64,000 nucleotides of DNA, taken from Spirosoma sp. 48-14 (lineage in GTDB: Bacteria; Bacteroidota; Bacteroidia; Cytophagales; Spirosomataceae). The notes beneath the pieces are model-generated. The model was not told the origin of the DNA. It ran no database searches and saw nothing but the letters and a program-made list of their open reading frames with translations. Both the position numbers and the translations under genes were made by a program. Positions 29,957 through 39,340 of the stretch are shown here, piece by piece (position 1 is the stretch's first letter; every line of letters begins with the position of its first letter). The stretch is from NCBI RefSeq assembly GCF_001898575.1, contig NZ_MKUD01000009.1:322422-386421 (forward strand). The letters run 5' to 3'.

Positions 29957-30050
29957 AATAACACAGGGATTCACAAAGATGCTGGAAGACACACGCAGTT
30001 TTTCTGAATTCTCTGTGAATCTTTGTAGTTCTTCGACGATCTCTGTGTTA
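29957..30050. repeat. Intergenic inverted repeat of the ACACAGAG type
   Basis: The outer arms ATAACACAG... (from 29957) and ...CTCTGTGTTAT (to 30050) are complementary. The inner segments ACAAAGAT and ATCTTTGT add further pairing. It fills the gap between the cupin gene and the isomerase gene, in the middle of a same-strand gene series. Confidence 0.65.
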
Positions 30051-30086
30051 TCCGTTTACCTAAAACCTTAAATCAGTTCTCTTTAC

Positions 30087-31118
30087 ATGAACCAGAATAA
30101 CTATCCCAAACTCCACAATGCCATGTGGCCCGGTGTAGTCGGCAAGGGTCCCGACTCTGAGCCCGTCATCGACTTCGATACCATGCTCCAACTGACAGCT
30201 AATGCCGAAGTCGATGGGGTTAAATTCGATGGAGTCGACCTGGCCTTGTTTGAGCACATTGATGTCAACCTCTCCGACGATGATATCAAGCGGCTGGCCG
30301 ATAAAGTGGGCGGCTATAACCTTAAGATTGGCTCGTTGGTAGCCCCCATCTGGGGAGGGCCAGCCATGGGTAATCCAGAACAACGGGCTCAATTTGTCGA
30401 AATGGTGCGTAAATCCTGCCACATCGGTCAGCGACTGACGGAACTGGGTGTTCGGCCCAGTGGCGTCGTGCGCATCGACTCCGCCAGTTCGCCCCACGAC
30501 TGGGCAGTAGATCCGGTGGGCAACAGCAAACTTATTGTGAGTACTTTCCAGCAGGCCTGTGATGTAGCAGCCGACTATGGAGAGAAACTGGCCGCCGAAG
30601 GTGAAATCTGCTGGGGTGGCATGCACAGTTGGAAAGCCATGGTCGATACGCTGGTAGCAGTGAACCGCCCCAACATGGGCTTCCAGGCCGACATGGCGCA
30701 TACGCTGCTCTATACCCTAGGCTACAATAGTCCCGAAGACCGTATTCTACCCCCAGATTTCGACTGGAGTGACCGCGAGGCTCTGTCAGAAGCCCTGAAA
30801 AAAGTGACAGCCGCACTGCGCCCCTGGACAATCGACTTTCACGTCGCTCAGAACGATGGAACAGTGTTCGGCTCGGGTTCGCATGATAAAACGGGCCGTC
30901 ACTGTCAGGCGCTGGACCCCAATGGTAAACTCGATATTGTCCATGATGCCGGATACTGGCTACGAAACGAAAATGGTGAGTTGACCAAAGCTTTCCGACA
31001 TATTTGCTGGGACGGCTGTATGTTCCCCAACGATGTGATGCTCAAACAACAAACCTGGAATGATGTGCTGGCGACGATGATCAAAGTGCGTCAGGCTCAT
31101 GGTTGGTACGAAGCATAA
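30087..31118 (+). CDS. TIM-barrel sugar isomerase/epimerase family protein
   Basis: 343 residues of the xylose-isomerase-like TIM-barrel superfamily (AP-endonuclease 2 family). Probable metal ligands are Glu in AAEGEICWGGMHSW, Asp/His in GFQADMAHTLLY and His in TIDFHVAQNDG, with Asp/Glu residues near the C-terminus. No export signal. It is followed after 58 bp by the Gfo/Idh/MocA gene. It probably isomerises, epimerises or cleaves the keto-sugar produced by the pathway; the exact reaction is not visible. Confidence 0.85.
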   Translation: MNQNNYPKLHNAMWPGVVGKGPDSEPVIDFDTMLQLTANAEVDGVKFDGVDLALFEHIDVNLSDDDIKRLADKVGGYNLKIGSLVAPIWGGPAMGNPEQRAQFVEMVRKSCHIGQRLTELGVRPSGVVRIDSASSPHDWAVDPVGNSKLIVSTFQQACDVAADYGEKLAAEGEICWGGMHSWKAMVDTLVAVNRPNMGFQADMAHTLLYTLGYNSPEDRILPPDFDWSDREALSEALKKVTAALRPWTIDFHVAQNDGTVFGSGSHDKTGRHCQALDPNGKLDIVHDAGYWLRNENGELTKAFRHICWDGCMFPNDVMLKQQTWNDVLATMIKVRQAHGWYEA

Positions 31119-31176
31119 ACCATCCGGTCAGGAGACGTTATACCTGGCGTCTCTACCTAAAAACCTTTAATCATTT

Positions 31177-32340
31177 ATGTCAACCAAAAAAGAATTACGT
31201 ATTGGCTTAATTGGCACTGGCTTTATGGGCCGCACCCATTCCAATGGCTATAGCCAGGTCAGTCATTTTTTTCCTGAGTTAGCGTACAAGCCTGTTTTAA
31301 AAGCCGTCTGCTCCCGTAACGCTGAAAAAGTCCAGGCATTTGCCGATCAATGGGGTTACCAATCCATTGAAACAGACTGGAAAGCCCTCATCGCCCGCGA
31401 CGACATTGATGCTGTGGACATCTGTACTCCCAATGATTCTCATGCCGAAATCGCGCTGGCAGCGGCAGCGGCTGGAAAGATGGTACTGTGCGAAAAACCA
31501 CTGGCCCGTACGGTAGCTGAAGCCCAGCAGATGGTCGATGCCATTGAGCAGGCCGGGGTTGCCAACACGGTATGGTATAATTACCGTCGGCTACCTGCCG
31601 TTTCACTGGCTAAACAACTGGTGGAATCGGGCAAGCTGGGTAAGATTTTCCATTACCGGGCCAACTTCCTGCAAGACTGGACGATCAGTGCCGATGTGCC
31701 TCAGGGAGGTGCGGGTACCTGGCGTATGGATGTGGAGGCTGCGGGCTCGGGCGTAACCGGCGATTTGCTGGCGCACTGCATCGATACGGCTATGTGGCTC
31801 AATGGAGCTATTACCGATGTATCGGCCGTGACCGAGACGTTCGTGAAAGAGCGGATGCACGCCCTAACCGGAAAAGTGCAGCCCGTAGGAATCGATGATG
31901 CCTGTATTTTCCATTGCCATTTTGCCAATGGCTCGTTAGGCTTATTCGAATCGACGCGGTACGCTCGTGGTCATAAGGCGTTATACACCTTCGAAATCAA
32001 TGGTGAACATGCCTCCATTCGATGGGATTTGCACGATCTGAACCGGCTTGAGTATTTCGACCATGGCGATGAAGGAATTGTGCGGGGCTGGCGTTCCATC
32101 CATGTGACGGATGGCGATCAGCCGTACATGAGCAAGTGGTGGGTCCCCGGTTTAGGGATTGGTTATGAGCACAGCTTCATCCATCAGGTAGCCGATTTTC
32201 TGAAGAGCCTGGAGAATGGAGAGCCCTGCCATCCTACCTTCCTGGATGCGCTGGAAACCCAGAAAGTCTGCGAAGCAGTGCTGGAATCAGCTTCTTCCAG
32301 AAGCTGGAAAGACACCGGCGTTGAATCCTTTGAAGGATAA
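31177..32340 (+). CDS. Gfo/Idh/MocA family oxidoreductase
   Basis: 387 residues. The N-terminal Rossmann motif is [21 protein letters not shown], followed by [40 protein letters not shown], with the family's catalytic Lys in CEKP. The C-terminal alpha/beta domain has [20 protein letters not shown], with the conserved His. It is cytoplasmic, with no Tat signal. NAD(P)-dependent oxidation or reduction of a sugar or 3-keto-sugar is the family role. Last gene of the island, ending at a good terminator. Confidence 0.93.
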   Translation: MSTKKELRIGLIGTGFMGRTHSNGYSQVSHFFPELAYKPVLKAVCSRNAEKVQAFADQWGYQSIETDWKALIARDDIDAVDICTPNDSHAEIALAAAAAGKMVLCEKPLARTVAEAQQMVDAIEQAGVANTVWYNYRRLPAVSLAKQLVESGKLGKIFHYRANFLQDWTISADVPQGGAGTWRMDVEAAGSGVTGDLLAHCIDTAMWLNGAITDVSAVTETFVKERMHALTGKVQPVGIDDACIFHCHFANGSLGLFESTRYARGHKALYTFEINGEHASIRWDLHDLNRLEYFDHGDEGIVRGWRSIHVTDGDQPYMSKWWVPGLGIGYEHSFIHQVADFLKSLENGEPCHPTFLDALETQKVCEAVLESASSRSWKDTGVESFEG

Positions 32341-32370
32341 CGCACTCGTTTCTCCCTATCGTTGTTTTCT

Positions 32371-32410
32371 AAAAAGTGGCTTAACTCAGATTTGGGTTAA
32401 GCCACTTTTT
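32371..32410. terminator. Bidirectional terminator
   Basis: AAAAAGTGGCTTAAC at 32371-32385 and GTTAAGCCACTTTTT at 32396-32410 form a perfect 15-bp stem with a T-run on both strands. It lies between the convergent oxidoreductase and nitrilase genes. Confidence 0.85.
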
Positions 32411-32481
32411 ATTGGTAGGAATAGGGCATCTTGATTATACCTCAATCCCAATACAATCTTGGCCGGGCATTTGATTCATAC

Positions 32482-33438
32482 TTAGTTTGTATCAGGGTTT
32501 AGCCAGACTACTTTTTGTTCGGGTGTGTGCTCCTGCCCCAGAACATCTTTATACAAATCAGGACGACGGGCTTTTCGGTAGCGATAGCCGCCTGCCTGCT
32601 GTAATTTTTCGGGTGTACAGTTGGCTACCACAACATCGTTGCCTAACTCCCGGCATTCGGCAATAACGTCGCCAAAAGGGTCGATAATCATTGAACAACC
32701 ATTTTTTAGCTGATCGTCGTCCATACCGATGGGGTTGGAGAAGACCACATAAATGCCATTGTCGTATGCCCGTGCGGGAAGCCACTTCATGAGCCAGGCC
32801 CGCCCTTTCATACCGTCGAATTCCAGCCGGAGCGAGGTTGGGTCGTTGGCCCGGTTTGCCCAGAGAGCCGGGTCGGCAAAACCCGCACCCGGTCGGGTAG
32901 AGGGAGTCAGCATCGTTACATGGGGCATGAAAATAATGTCGGCTCCAAGCAAAGCCGTCGCGCGTACATTTTCGACAATGTTGTTATCGTAACAGATCAG
33001 AATACCACATTTCCAACCGAGCAAATCAAAGACAACGTACGAATCGCCGGGCAGAAGATGGGGGTTGATAAACGGATGCAACTTTCGGTATTTGGCAACC
33101 AGGCCATTCTTATCGACACAGACGTAGGCTTTAAATAGCTGATCCTGCTGATCTTTTTCGAACAGACCCGCCAGAATAACGATATCGTTCGCCTTCGCAA
33201 TCTGAATAAGTGCCTCAATACTCTCTCCATCGGGAATGTACTCGGCTAAATCCAGCATCTGTTCGCGCGATAGGTGTCGGGCGAAAGTGTAGCCGGTGAT
33301 TGAACATTCGTGGAAGGCAATGACCTGAGCGCTCTGCTGAGCCGCCTTTGCCGACAGGTTGCTGATAACCTGTAAATTGTACGCTTTGTCGCCACTGGCA
33401 TTCTCGAATTGGGCCGTCGCGATTTTCAGGTTTTGCAT
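32482..33438 (-). CDS. Nitrilase/carbon-nitrogen hydrolase family protein
   Basis: 318 residues. The catalytic triad of the superfamily is visible: Glu in AFHECSITGY, Lys in AKYRKLHPFI and Cys in CGILICYDNNIVE. Members hydrolyse nitriles, amides or carbamoyl compounds; the group is not identified here. It is a single gene transcribed away from the sugar island. Confidence 0.92.
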   Translation of the reverse strand: MQNLKIATAQFENASGDKAYNLQVISNLSAKAAQQSAQVIAFHECSITGYTFARHLSREQMLDLAEYIPDGESIEALIQIAKANDIVILAGLFEKDQQDQLFKAYVCVDKNGLVAKYRKLHPFINPHLLPGDSYVVFDLLGWKCGILICYDNNIVENVRATALLGADIIFMPHVTMLTPSTRPGAGFADPALWANRANDPTSLRLEFDGMKGRAWLMKWLPARAYDNGIYVVFSNPIGMDDDQLKNGCSMIIDPFGDVIAECRELGNDVVVANCTPEKLQQAGGYRYRKARRPDLYKDVLGQEHTPEQKVVWLNPDTN

Positions 33439-33461
33439 GGCTGTTCTGTGGTAATGAACAC

Positions 33462-33469
33462 CAAAGGTA
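33462..33469 (-). promoter_or_regulatory. Candidate promoter -7 element of the nitrilase gene
   Basis: The minus strand reads TACCTTTG, an exact TAnnTTTG match, with a TTG about 16 bp further upstream as a possible -33. It lies 23 bp before the ATG. Confidence 0.5.
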
Positions 33470-33636
33470 GTCGGAATTTAGTGCTCAATAAATCAAAAAG
33501 CTATTCGATGAAAAGCCCGAAGTTGAATCAGCCGAATCGAGTGAATTGATCTTTTTTTGTTACGCTGTATTCTGAATCGACCAGTTTGCTACCTATCCAG
33601 TTTATGATGCCCGCCGAATCCCGAAAATAGGTAATT

Positions 33637-33694
33637 AGAGCGGCCAGTTAGTGAGGGCAGATTTGAGAATCTGCCCTCACTAACTGGCCGCTCT
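33637..33694. repeat. Perfect 27-bp inverted repeat with 4-nt loop
   Basis: The arms 33637-33663 and 33668-33694 are perfectly complementary around TGAG. It lies in the 309-bp gap between the nitrilase and DUF892 genes, downstream of the DUF892 gene, and could terminate it. Nothing else was recognised in that gap apart from the nitrilase promoter. Confidence 0.8.
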
Positions 33695-33747
33695 GCCTAA
33701 CTCAAACAGCGTCTAAACGGGTTCAGCTATAAACGCCTAACGAGTTA

Positions 33748-34236
33748 CTACGCCTTAACCGCTTTTTGATTGGCCTTCGTCGTTGCTATTTCCGTTAGCT
33801 TTTCGTCGGTTTGTTTTTCCTCATCCAGCGTTTGTTGCAGCAAATCGGCTATCTGGCCCTGACCTGCCTGTTGTGCCAGCGTCCGGGCGGTGCCATAAGA
33901 GGCAATTTCGTAATGCTCCACTTTCTGGGCAGCGCCGATAAGGGCCGCATCGGTGATCTCGTCACCATCCAGTTGGTCCAGCAAATCCTGCGCTTCTTCA
34001 ATGAGTCCCTGCATGGCCATACAGGTTTCGCCGTCGGGATCAATGTCCAACTGTTTGGCCACCTGCTCAAGGCGCTGAACGTGTTTTTCGGTTTGACGCT
34101 GGTGCTGTTCGAACGCCTGACGTAGCTGACTACTTTGTGCCTTGCTGATCAGTTGAGGCAGTGCTTCAAGAATCTGGTTTTCGGCGGAGTACAAATCCTG
34201 GATGGTGTGCTCCATTAAATCCTGCATGTTTTTCAT
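33748..34236 (-). CDS. DUF892 (YciE/YciF-like) ferritin-like protein
   Basis: 162 residues: MQDLMEHTIQDLYSAENQILEALPQLISKAQSSQLRQAFEQHQRQTEKHVQRLEQV is typical of the YciF/DUF892 four-helix-bundle family. Probable metal ligands are Glu in YSAENQ, Glu/His in QTEKHVQRLE and the later KVEHYEIASYGT and LDEEKQTDEKL. The family is linked to general stress; its chemistry is unclear. It lies 112 bp downstream of an unrecognised gene of the same strand. Confidence 0.92.
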   Translation of the reverse strand: MKNMQDLMEHTIQDLYSAENQILEALPQLISKAQSSQLRQAFEQHQRQTEKHVQRLEQVAKQLDIDPDGETCMAMQGLIEEAQDLLDQLDGDEITDAALIGAAQKVEHYEIASYGTARTLAQQAGQGQIADLLQQTLDEEKQTDEKLTEIATTKANQKAVKA

Positions 34237-34348
34237 GACGTATTCGCTTTTTAGGAATTAACCCGGCAGAACGACAAAAGGACAATACGTTCAGGTAAAA
34301 CAGGTCAGGAAGTAAGGCTACGGTTCGGGGAGCTGAACTCGAATACGC

Positions 34349-34954
34349 TCAGAGCCCTACCAGATAGTCTGTCAATTGCTTCCACTGGAATTTCTGATAA
34401 AACAACCAGCCTGTTTCAGCAATAACTGTATTGATAGCTGCGCGATTGCCTGCTTCGGGCTGCTGATTATTGATGCCTTCCTGGCGGCCAATTTCTGACG
34501 CTGTAATCGTTTTGCCCGTTAGCTCAACCCGGAACGTACTCTGGGCTTCCTTATGGAAAAAATGTTCGATCTGCCCTGTCGATTCGTGCGGGTCGTGGCT
34601 GGGGTTTACGGTAAACTCTACTCGGTTCTCAGTGCTGCTAAAATCACGGACATGTACCCAGTTTTCGGGCATAGGGCCTGGCAACGCTACCCGGATATAG
34701 TCTCCGACTTGTGGATGGCCATTTGGTTTGGGCTGGCCGTTGGTATCGTAAAGCTGGAAATCGGCCGTAAGGCTGGACAGTCCTGACCATCCGTTTACGT
34801 TTAGCAATTTACTGACTGCCAGCCTGAAGGCTACCTGCGCTTCGGCTTCGCTGGCGAATGTGCGCTCACTGGAATAGCTAACATCTTTAGTCGCATCGCC
34901 CTGTAGTGCCTGTACTTCATGTTCGATTCGATCGATAATAGGCTTCCGTTCCAT
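34349..34954 (-). CDS. Unrecognised 201-residue cytoplasmic protein
   Basis: The function was not recognised. The protein is hydrophilic, with no signal peptide or membrane segment. The N-terminal part is helical (RTFASEAEAQVAFRLAVSKLL). The middle looks beta-rich (VGDYIRVALPGPMPENWVHVRDFSSTENRVEFTVNPSHDPHESTGQIEHFF), and the C-terminus is aromatic and helical. Codon use looks like its neighbours. Upstream of DUF892 in the same orientation, it may belong to a stress unit; that link rests on position only. Confidence 0.7.
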   Translation of the reverse strand: MERKPIIDRIEHEVQALQGDATKDVSYSSERTFASEAEAQVAFRLAVSKLLNVNGWSGLSSLTADFQLYDTNGQPKPNGHPQVGDYIRVALPGPMPENWVHVRDFSSTENRVEFTVNPSHDPHESTGQIEHFFHKEAQSTFRVELTGKTITASEIGRQEGINNQQPEAGNRAAINTVIAETGWLFYQKFQWKQLTDYLVGL

Positions 34955-35109
34955 AGGACTTAGTCGTTAACAGTTTATGACCGTCAATAAAACGTGTAAG
35001 CCTTTTATCTGTTTGTCTGCCGATTATGTGATCCTGAATCTGGTAAAATTTGCTAGGTTATGGTCGCTGAGTACTAAATGGACAGTGACCTCGCTAAAAC
35101 GCATTAATG

Positions 35110-35117
35110 TATATTTG
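35110..35117 (+). promoter_or_regulatory. Candidate hemJ promoter -7 element
   Basis: TATATTTG matches TAnnTTTG exactly, 18 bp before the hemJ ATG at 35136. No convincing -33 element was found. Confidence 0.5.
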
Positions 35118-35135
35118 CCGCAACAATAGTTGGCC

Positions 35136-35663
35136 ATGACGTTCTTTTATAGCAAAGCCCTTCATATCATTTTTGTGGTAACCTGGTTTGCTGGGTTATT
35201 TTATATGCCCAGATTGTTCATTTATGCCACCGAAGCCGAGCAACTGGACGAGCCAGGCCGTAGCGCTGTGCAAAAGCAACTGCTGCTGATGCAGAATCGG
35301 CTCTGGTTTATTATCGCTTGGCCATCGGCAATTATCACGCTGATTATGGGCCTCACAACCTGGTACAACTATGGGTCGACGCCCGATTGGCTGATCTATA
35401 AACTGGTGCTGGTGGCAGGTCTGTACGTCTACCACATACTGTGTCATATCCTTTACCGACAGCAGCAGCGGGGCGAATTTCGGTATACATCCACACAGCT
35501 TCGCGTCTGGAATGAAGTATCGACCCTGTTTCTTTTCGCCATTGTGTTTCTGGTCGTGCTGAAAGACGCCCTGAATATGCTGTGGGGCTTGTTGGGGATT
35601 TTCGGTCTGATGATCGCCCTGATGATGGGCATCCGCGTCTACAAGCGGCTGCGGAAAGACTAA
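35136..35663 (+). CDS. hemJ: Protoporphyrinogen IX oxidase, HemJ type
   Basis: About 175 residues, an integral membrane protein with four or five hydrophobic helices. The first helix (YSKALHIIFVVTWFAGLFYMPRLFIY) carries the conserved His, and WLIYKLVLVAGLYVYH carries the conserved Lys of HemJ/UPF0093. The reaction is protoporphyrinogen IX to protoporphyrin IX in haem synthesis. ATG 35136 is used; the codon at 35130 is TTG. No other haem gene is adjacent. Confidence 0.9.
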   Translation: MTFFYSKALHIIFVVTWFAGLFYMPRLFIYATEAEQLDEPGRSAVQKQLLLMQNRLWFIIAWPSAIITLIMGLTTWYNYGSTPDWLIYKLVLVAGLYVYHILCHILYRQQQRGEFRYTSTQLRVWNEVSTLFLFAIVFLVVLKDALNMLWGLLGIFGLMIALMMGIRVYKRLRKD

Positions 35664-35715
35664 TGTGTGGGCTTTAAGGTAGGCCCATGATGGAATCAAA
35701 TGTCTTTCGGTGTAT

Positions 35716-36864
35716 TTACTTCTGTTGAGCCAGTAACTCGTTGGGAGTATGCAGGGACTTCTTCAGTACATATTGCGCCAGTACAGGGAAATGGTCAGAA
35801 AACGAGATGCCCGATAAGGTTTGACAGGTTTTGATCGCCCAGTCGCTACTGACGAACTGCTGATCAATTCGAACACAATATGGATGGCGGTTCAGCGTAA
35901 AGCCAAGCCCCTGTCCGGCTTCTTCGAACGCGTTTTTGAAGTTTTGCCGGAGCTTGCCGTACGAATAGCCGATAGGTGTTTCGTTGAAATCGCCACAAAT
36001 AATAACGGGGTATCGGCTGCCTGCTACGTACGATTCTACTTCCAAAAACTGTTCATTTCGGTGTTCAAAGCCTTCTTTCAATTTCTGGAAGGTATCAATC
36101 AGTGATGTGGTAAACTGAATGAGGTGCCCCGATTTCAGCGCATCGACCGCCTGATTGGTTCGTACCCCCATCGACCATAAATGTACGTTGACAACCCGGA
36201 TAGTGTCGGCACCGTAGGCAATATCGGCACACAGAAATCCATTGATGTCGGGGCCGTTCGACCGATCCCAGATATGACCGTACCGATTAACGATCGGATA
36301 CTGCGAAAACAACGCTAGTCCTATTTCCCGATCTTTATCGAAGCAGGTAAGCTTCTCCATTTTTGCCGTGTATTGCCGCTCGATCTGGCTATTGGGCGAA
36401 TATTCCTGAAAACAGGCAATATCAGCCTTCAAGGATGATAGATCGACACCGTTCTGAAATGTTTCACTGTTGAAACTCAGTACATTTAAAGTGCGGGCGT
36501 GGCTCATGTCGGTATCGCCACTGTCGGTGCCCAGCAATCGCTTGACCACAACAAACGAGAACAGCACCCAGATCATACCGGCCATGGCTACGGCGGTCTG
36601 GTGCTTTCGGAACAGATAGATGCAGGCTATAAAACCACCCAGAATAGCAAGTGGCAGGCTCATCATGATAAAGCCACCCAGCCAATGATTGATGACTGGG
36701 TAATAGCAAAAGGCCATGCTGAAAAACAAATAACCGAGTGCTGTATAAGCAATCGGAAACTGGCGGTATGTATGCACTAAATACGTTGCCAGCTTGCCCA
36801 GCGTTTTCAAGTAAGGTTGTATACTAGTCAAAAGAGATCGTATCAGGTTGTGAAAAGTTGCCAT
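35716..36864 (-). CDS. Membrane-anchored endonuclease/exonuclease/phosphatase family protein
   Basis: 382 residues. Two or three hydrophobic segments lie at about residues 35-110 (IAYTALGYLFFSMAFCYYPVI, FIMMSLPLAILGGFIACIYLF, AMAGMIWVLFSFVVV). The EEP fold follows: LNVLSFNSETF, ADIACFQEYSP, DTIRVVNVHLWS, PVIICGDFNETPIGYSY and GISFSDHFPVLAQYVL. The DFN and SDHFP motifs are the catalytic Asp/Asn and Asp/His. The substrate may be nucleic acid, phosphoinositide-like lipid or another phosphodiester. It is 44 bp downstream of a coiled-coil membrane protein gene. Confidence 0.9.
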   Translation of the reverse strand: MATFHNLIRSLLTSIQPYLKTLGKLATYLVHTYRQFPIAYTALGYLFFSMAFCYYPVINHWLGGFIMMSLPLAILGGFIACIYLFRKHQTAVAMAGMIWVLFSFVVVKRLLGTDSGDTDMSHARTLNVLSFNSETFQNGVDLSSLKADIACFQEYSPNSQIERQYTAKMEKLTCFDKDREIGLALFSQYPIVNRYGHIWDRSNGPDINGFLCADIAYGADTIRVVNVHLWSMGVRTNQAVDALKSGHLIQFTTSLIDTFQKLKEGFEHRNEQFLEVESYVAGSRYPVIICGDFNETPIGYSYGKLRQNFKNAFEEAGQGLGFTLNRHPYCVRIDQQFVSSDWAIKTCQTLSGISFSDHFPVLAQYVLKKSLHTPNELLAQQK

Positions 36865-36908
36865 AGATTAACCGTTGAGTTAGCTATAAGAGCCTCTGAA
36901 CAGGCCAA

Positions 36909-37853
36909 TTATTTGACGTCGAAACGGCCACTGCCAATGCGGAAGCCTTCGGCATATAACTCCACCGTATAAGGGCCTGGTTTATAAGGAGCGTCTCGCC
37001 GAAACAGAATGTCGACCTGCTGGTCGCTGTTTTCAAACAGTACCGTTTGTCGGGTGCTGTAACCGATTTCGTGGCCCTCTGCCCATATAACCCCACCATT
37101 GTCGCCAACAACGGCCCCGTTGACGTCCAGAATACGGGCATATATGTCTTTGTTGTTCTTTACAGCCACGGGATTCGACGGCATAATAAAGGTGATTTTC
37201 AGTCGGTCGATACGCGACGCTTTGTACATACCACCCCGGCGCTCTTTACCGTTGGCTGCCACGGCGGCTACTTCTACGTTGACCGCTTTCATGGCCGACG
37301 CCAGCGATACTTTGTTTTTTAATTCGGCGTTCTGGAGGGAGTAATCGTCAACCGTTTGGGTCAGGGCGGCTTTTTCGTGCTTTAACCCTTCATTTTCGGT
37401 GAGAATCGTTTGCTTTTCTTCTTCAAGTACTCGCGCCCGATTGAGCAAAGAACCATTTTCGGTTTTTAACTGGCGGAGGTTAACGTCATTCTGGGCCAGA
37501 AAAGCTTTGTAGTCGTTGATTTTCAGGTTGTATTGCTGAATGGAGAACGAAAGGTCGTACTTCAGTTTTTTCTTATCGCTTTCCAGTTGCCGCTTAATCC
37601 GTTCCAGTTCGCTCACGCTACCGCCTAACTTGCGGACTTCGATGATCTTATTGTCCAGCACCGACGAAATGGAATCGAGCTTTTGTTGGGTAGAGGCAAA
37701 TTGCTCCACTTTAGCTGTTAGCAGTTTCTGAACCTCCAGCGTTTCGTTGCGGGAGCCCACAAATAAATAGGCCAGCAGCGCCATTACGCCCACCAGTGCC
37801 CCGATGGTCATGTTCAGAACGCCCTGTTTATGATTCGCTGTTTGGATTTCCAT
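36909..37853 (-). CDS. Membrane-anchored coiled-coil protein, unknown function
   Basis: About 314 residues from ATG 37853 (MEIQTANHKQG); the longer reading frame runs into the upstream inverted repeat. One transmembrane helix (LNMTIGALVGVMALLAYLFV) is followed by a long coiled coil (about residues 45-190; VEQFASTQQKLDSISSVLD...) and a C-terminal beta domain (RIDRLKITFIMPSNPVAVKNNKDIYARI ... PYKPGPYTVELYAEGFRIGSGRFDVK). It could be a periplasmic spacer or scaffold protein. The family was not identified. Confidence 0.8.
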   Translation of the reverse strand: MEIQTANHKQGVLNMTIGALVGVMALLAYLFVGSRNETLEVQKLLTAKVEQFASTQQKLDSISSVLDNKIIEVRKLGGSVSELERIKRQLESDKKKLKYDLSFSIQQYNLKINDYKAFLAQNDVNLRQLKTENGSLLNRARVLEEEKQTILTENEGLKHEKAALTQTVDDYSLQNAELKNKVSLASAMKAVNVEVAAVAANGKERRGGMYKASRIDRLKITFIMPSNPVAVKNNKDIYARILDVNGAVVGDNGGVIWAEGHEIGYSTRQTVLFENSDQQVDILFRRDAPYKPGPYTVELYAEGFRIGSGRFDVK

Positions 37854-37858
37854 AGGTA

Positions 37859-37915
37859 CATCGTTGCTTTGTAGCTCCCTCGCCCTCAGAGATAGGGAGC
37901 TACAAAGCAACGATG
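37859..37915. repeat. Perfect 22-bp intergenic inverted repeat
   Basis: The arms 37859-37880 and 37894-37915 are perfectly complementary with a 13-nt loop. It lies between the coiled-coil gene and the histidine kinase gene, which are transcribed in the same leftward direction. It can act as a terminator for the kinase gene upstream, although there is no T-run. Confidence 0.78.
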
Positions 37916-37954
37916 CCGAACTTAATCAGGACTTAATCTGAGTTTAAAATTACC

Positions 37955-39340
37955 TTAAAATGATGCACTACTGGGGAGTGTGAGGGTAAACGTAGTGCCC
38001 TCCTGGGTCGATTTAACAGAAATGGAGCCCTTATGAATCTCGACAACCTGGGCCACAACGGCCAGACCGACCCCGTGCCCTTTGCTCGATGGAGCCGTGG
38101 CATTACTGCGAAAGAAGGGTTGGAAAATGTAAGGCAGATCGGCCTCCGGTATTTGAGGGCCTTCGTTAAATACGGTGATGATGATTGTGTTAGCCTTTGC
38201 TTGAAAGGTTACCTGGGCCGTTTTGCCGGGCGAAAACTTGCAGGCGTTATCCAGCAGATTCATCAGCAGTACTTTAAGCGCAGCCCTGTTCCCCTGTGTT
38301 ATCAGCGCTTCTTCCTCATCCGGGAAATCAGAAAAAGTAAGCTGAATCTGGTAGTTCTCATGCCAGCTCTGCAACTGCGTTTTTGATTCCCAGAGCAGCT
38401 CATCCATACGAACGGGTTCAACGGCCAGGGTATCGGCCCGCATGGAGGTATTGGCTAAGTCCAGTAAGGTGTTGGTCAGTTGGGCCAGATGGCGGGTATC
38501 CTCCTGTAATGATTGCAGCGTGCGTTCGTACGCGTCGGGGTTTCGTTTCTGGATTAAAGCGACGTCAATTTGCGAATTGATTTTGGTGAGTGGGTTTTTC
38601 AATTCGTGCGACACATTGGCGATGAACATCTTCTGCTTGTTGATGGCTTGCTCAACGCGGTCGAGTAACTGATTGAAGGTGGCTACCAACACCCCTATTT
38701 CGTCGGAGCGGTTAGGGTGTTCCACCCGTTTCGATACATCAGCTGGAAAAATCGTATTCACCTGCTGCACAATGCCCGACATGGGAGCCAGCGCCCGGTC
38801 GGCAAAAAACCAGCCCGAAATACCCAGGAGCAGGAGAGCCGCCAGAACCATCACAATCAGAATCTTTTTCAGATCGTCGAGCGCTTCGTGCCCCGTCTGA
38901 TCAATACCACTGACAATCACCCAGTCGCTGCTGTTGGTTTTGGCCAGATGAATGGCTACCACCTGATATTCGTGCTGGCGCATATAGAGCGTTTGGGCAG
39001 TCGAGTCGAGTTGCGGAATGAACTGCTCGTGAAATCGGGTGTTGGCCGGATTGTTGGAAAAAAGTACCTGTTTGGTTTTGGCGTTATAGATCGAAATATT
39101 TTCGTTGAGCAGTGGCTCTTTATTGCCCGCATCAATCACGCGCAGTACCGTACTATCGGTTTGCTGTAAGTCGAACAGGAGCGTAGTGGTCGTGATGGCC
39201 CGGTCCTGAAGCCGTTTGAAAAAGCGTTTTTCGAGGTAGAGTTTGCTGAAGAAATAAACCCCGAGCGAAAACAACAGCAGAATCACCGTTACCAGTAGCG
39301 CAAATTGAACCGTAAGTCGGGTGCGAATATTGGTCATCAC
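37955..39340 (-). CDS. Two-component sensor histidine kinase
   Basis: 461 residues. Transmembrane helix 1 (LTVQFALLVTVILLLFSLGVYFF) is followed by a periplasmic sensor region (about 35-160), helix 2 (ILIVMVLAALLLLGISGWFF), a HAMP domain, a HisKA domain (FIANVSHELKNPLTKINSQIDV with the phospho-His) and a HATPase with N-box LLMNLLDNACKFSPG and G-box GHGVGLAVVAQVVEIHKG. Its start overlaps the stop of the response regulator by 4 bp, so the two are coupled. CusS/CzcS-type layout suggests envelope or metal stress, but the signal is unknown. Confidence 0.95.
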   Translation of the reverse strand: MMTNIRTRLTVQFALLVTVILLLFSLGVYFFSKLYLEKRFFKRLQDRAITTTTLLFDLQQTDSTVLRVIDAGNKEPLLNENISIYNAKTKQVLFSNNPANTRFHEQFIPQLDSTAQTLYMRQHEYQVVAIHLAKTNSSDWVIVSGIDQTGHEALDDLKKILIVMVLAALLLLGISGWFFADRALAPMSGIVQQVNTIFPADVSKRVEHPNRSDEIGVLVATFNQLLDRVEQAINKQKMFIANVSHELKNPLTKINSQIDVALIQKRNPDAYERTLQSLQEDTRHLAQLTNTLLDLANTSMRADTLAVEPVRMDELLWESKTQLQSWHENYQIQLTFSDFPDEEEALITQGNRAALKVLLMNLLDNACKFSPGKTAQVTFQAKANTIIITVFNEGPQIPEADLPYIFQPFFRSNATAPSSKGHGVGLAVVAQVVEIHKGSISVKSTQEGTTFTLTLPSSASF

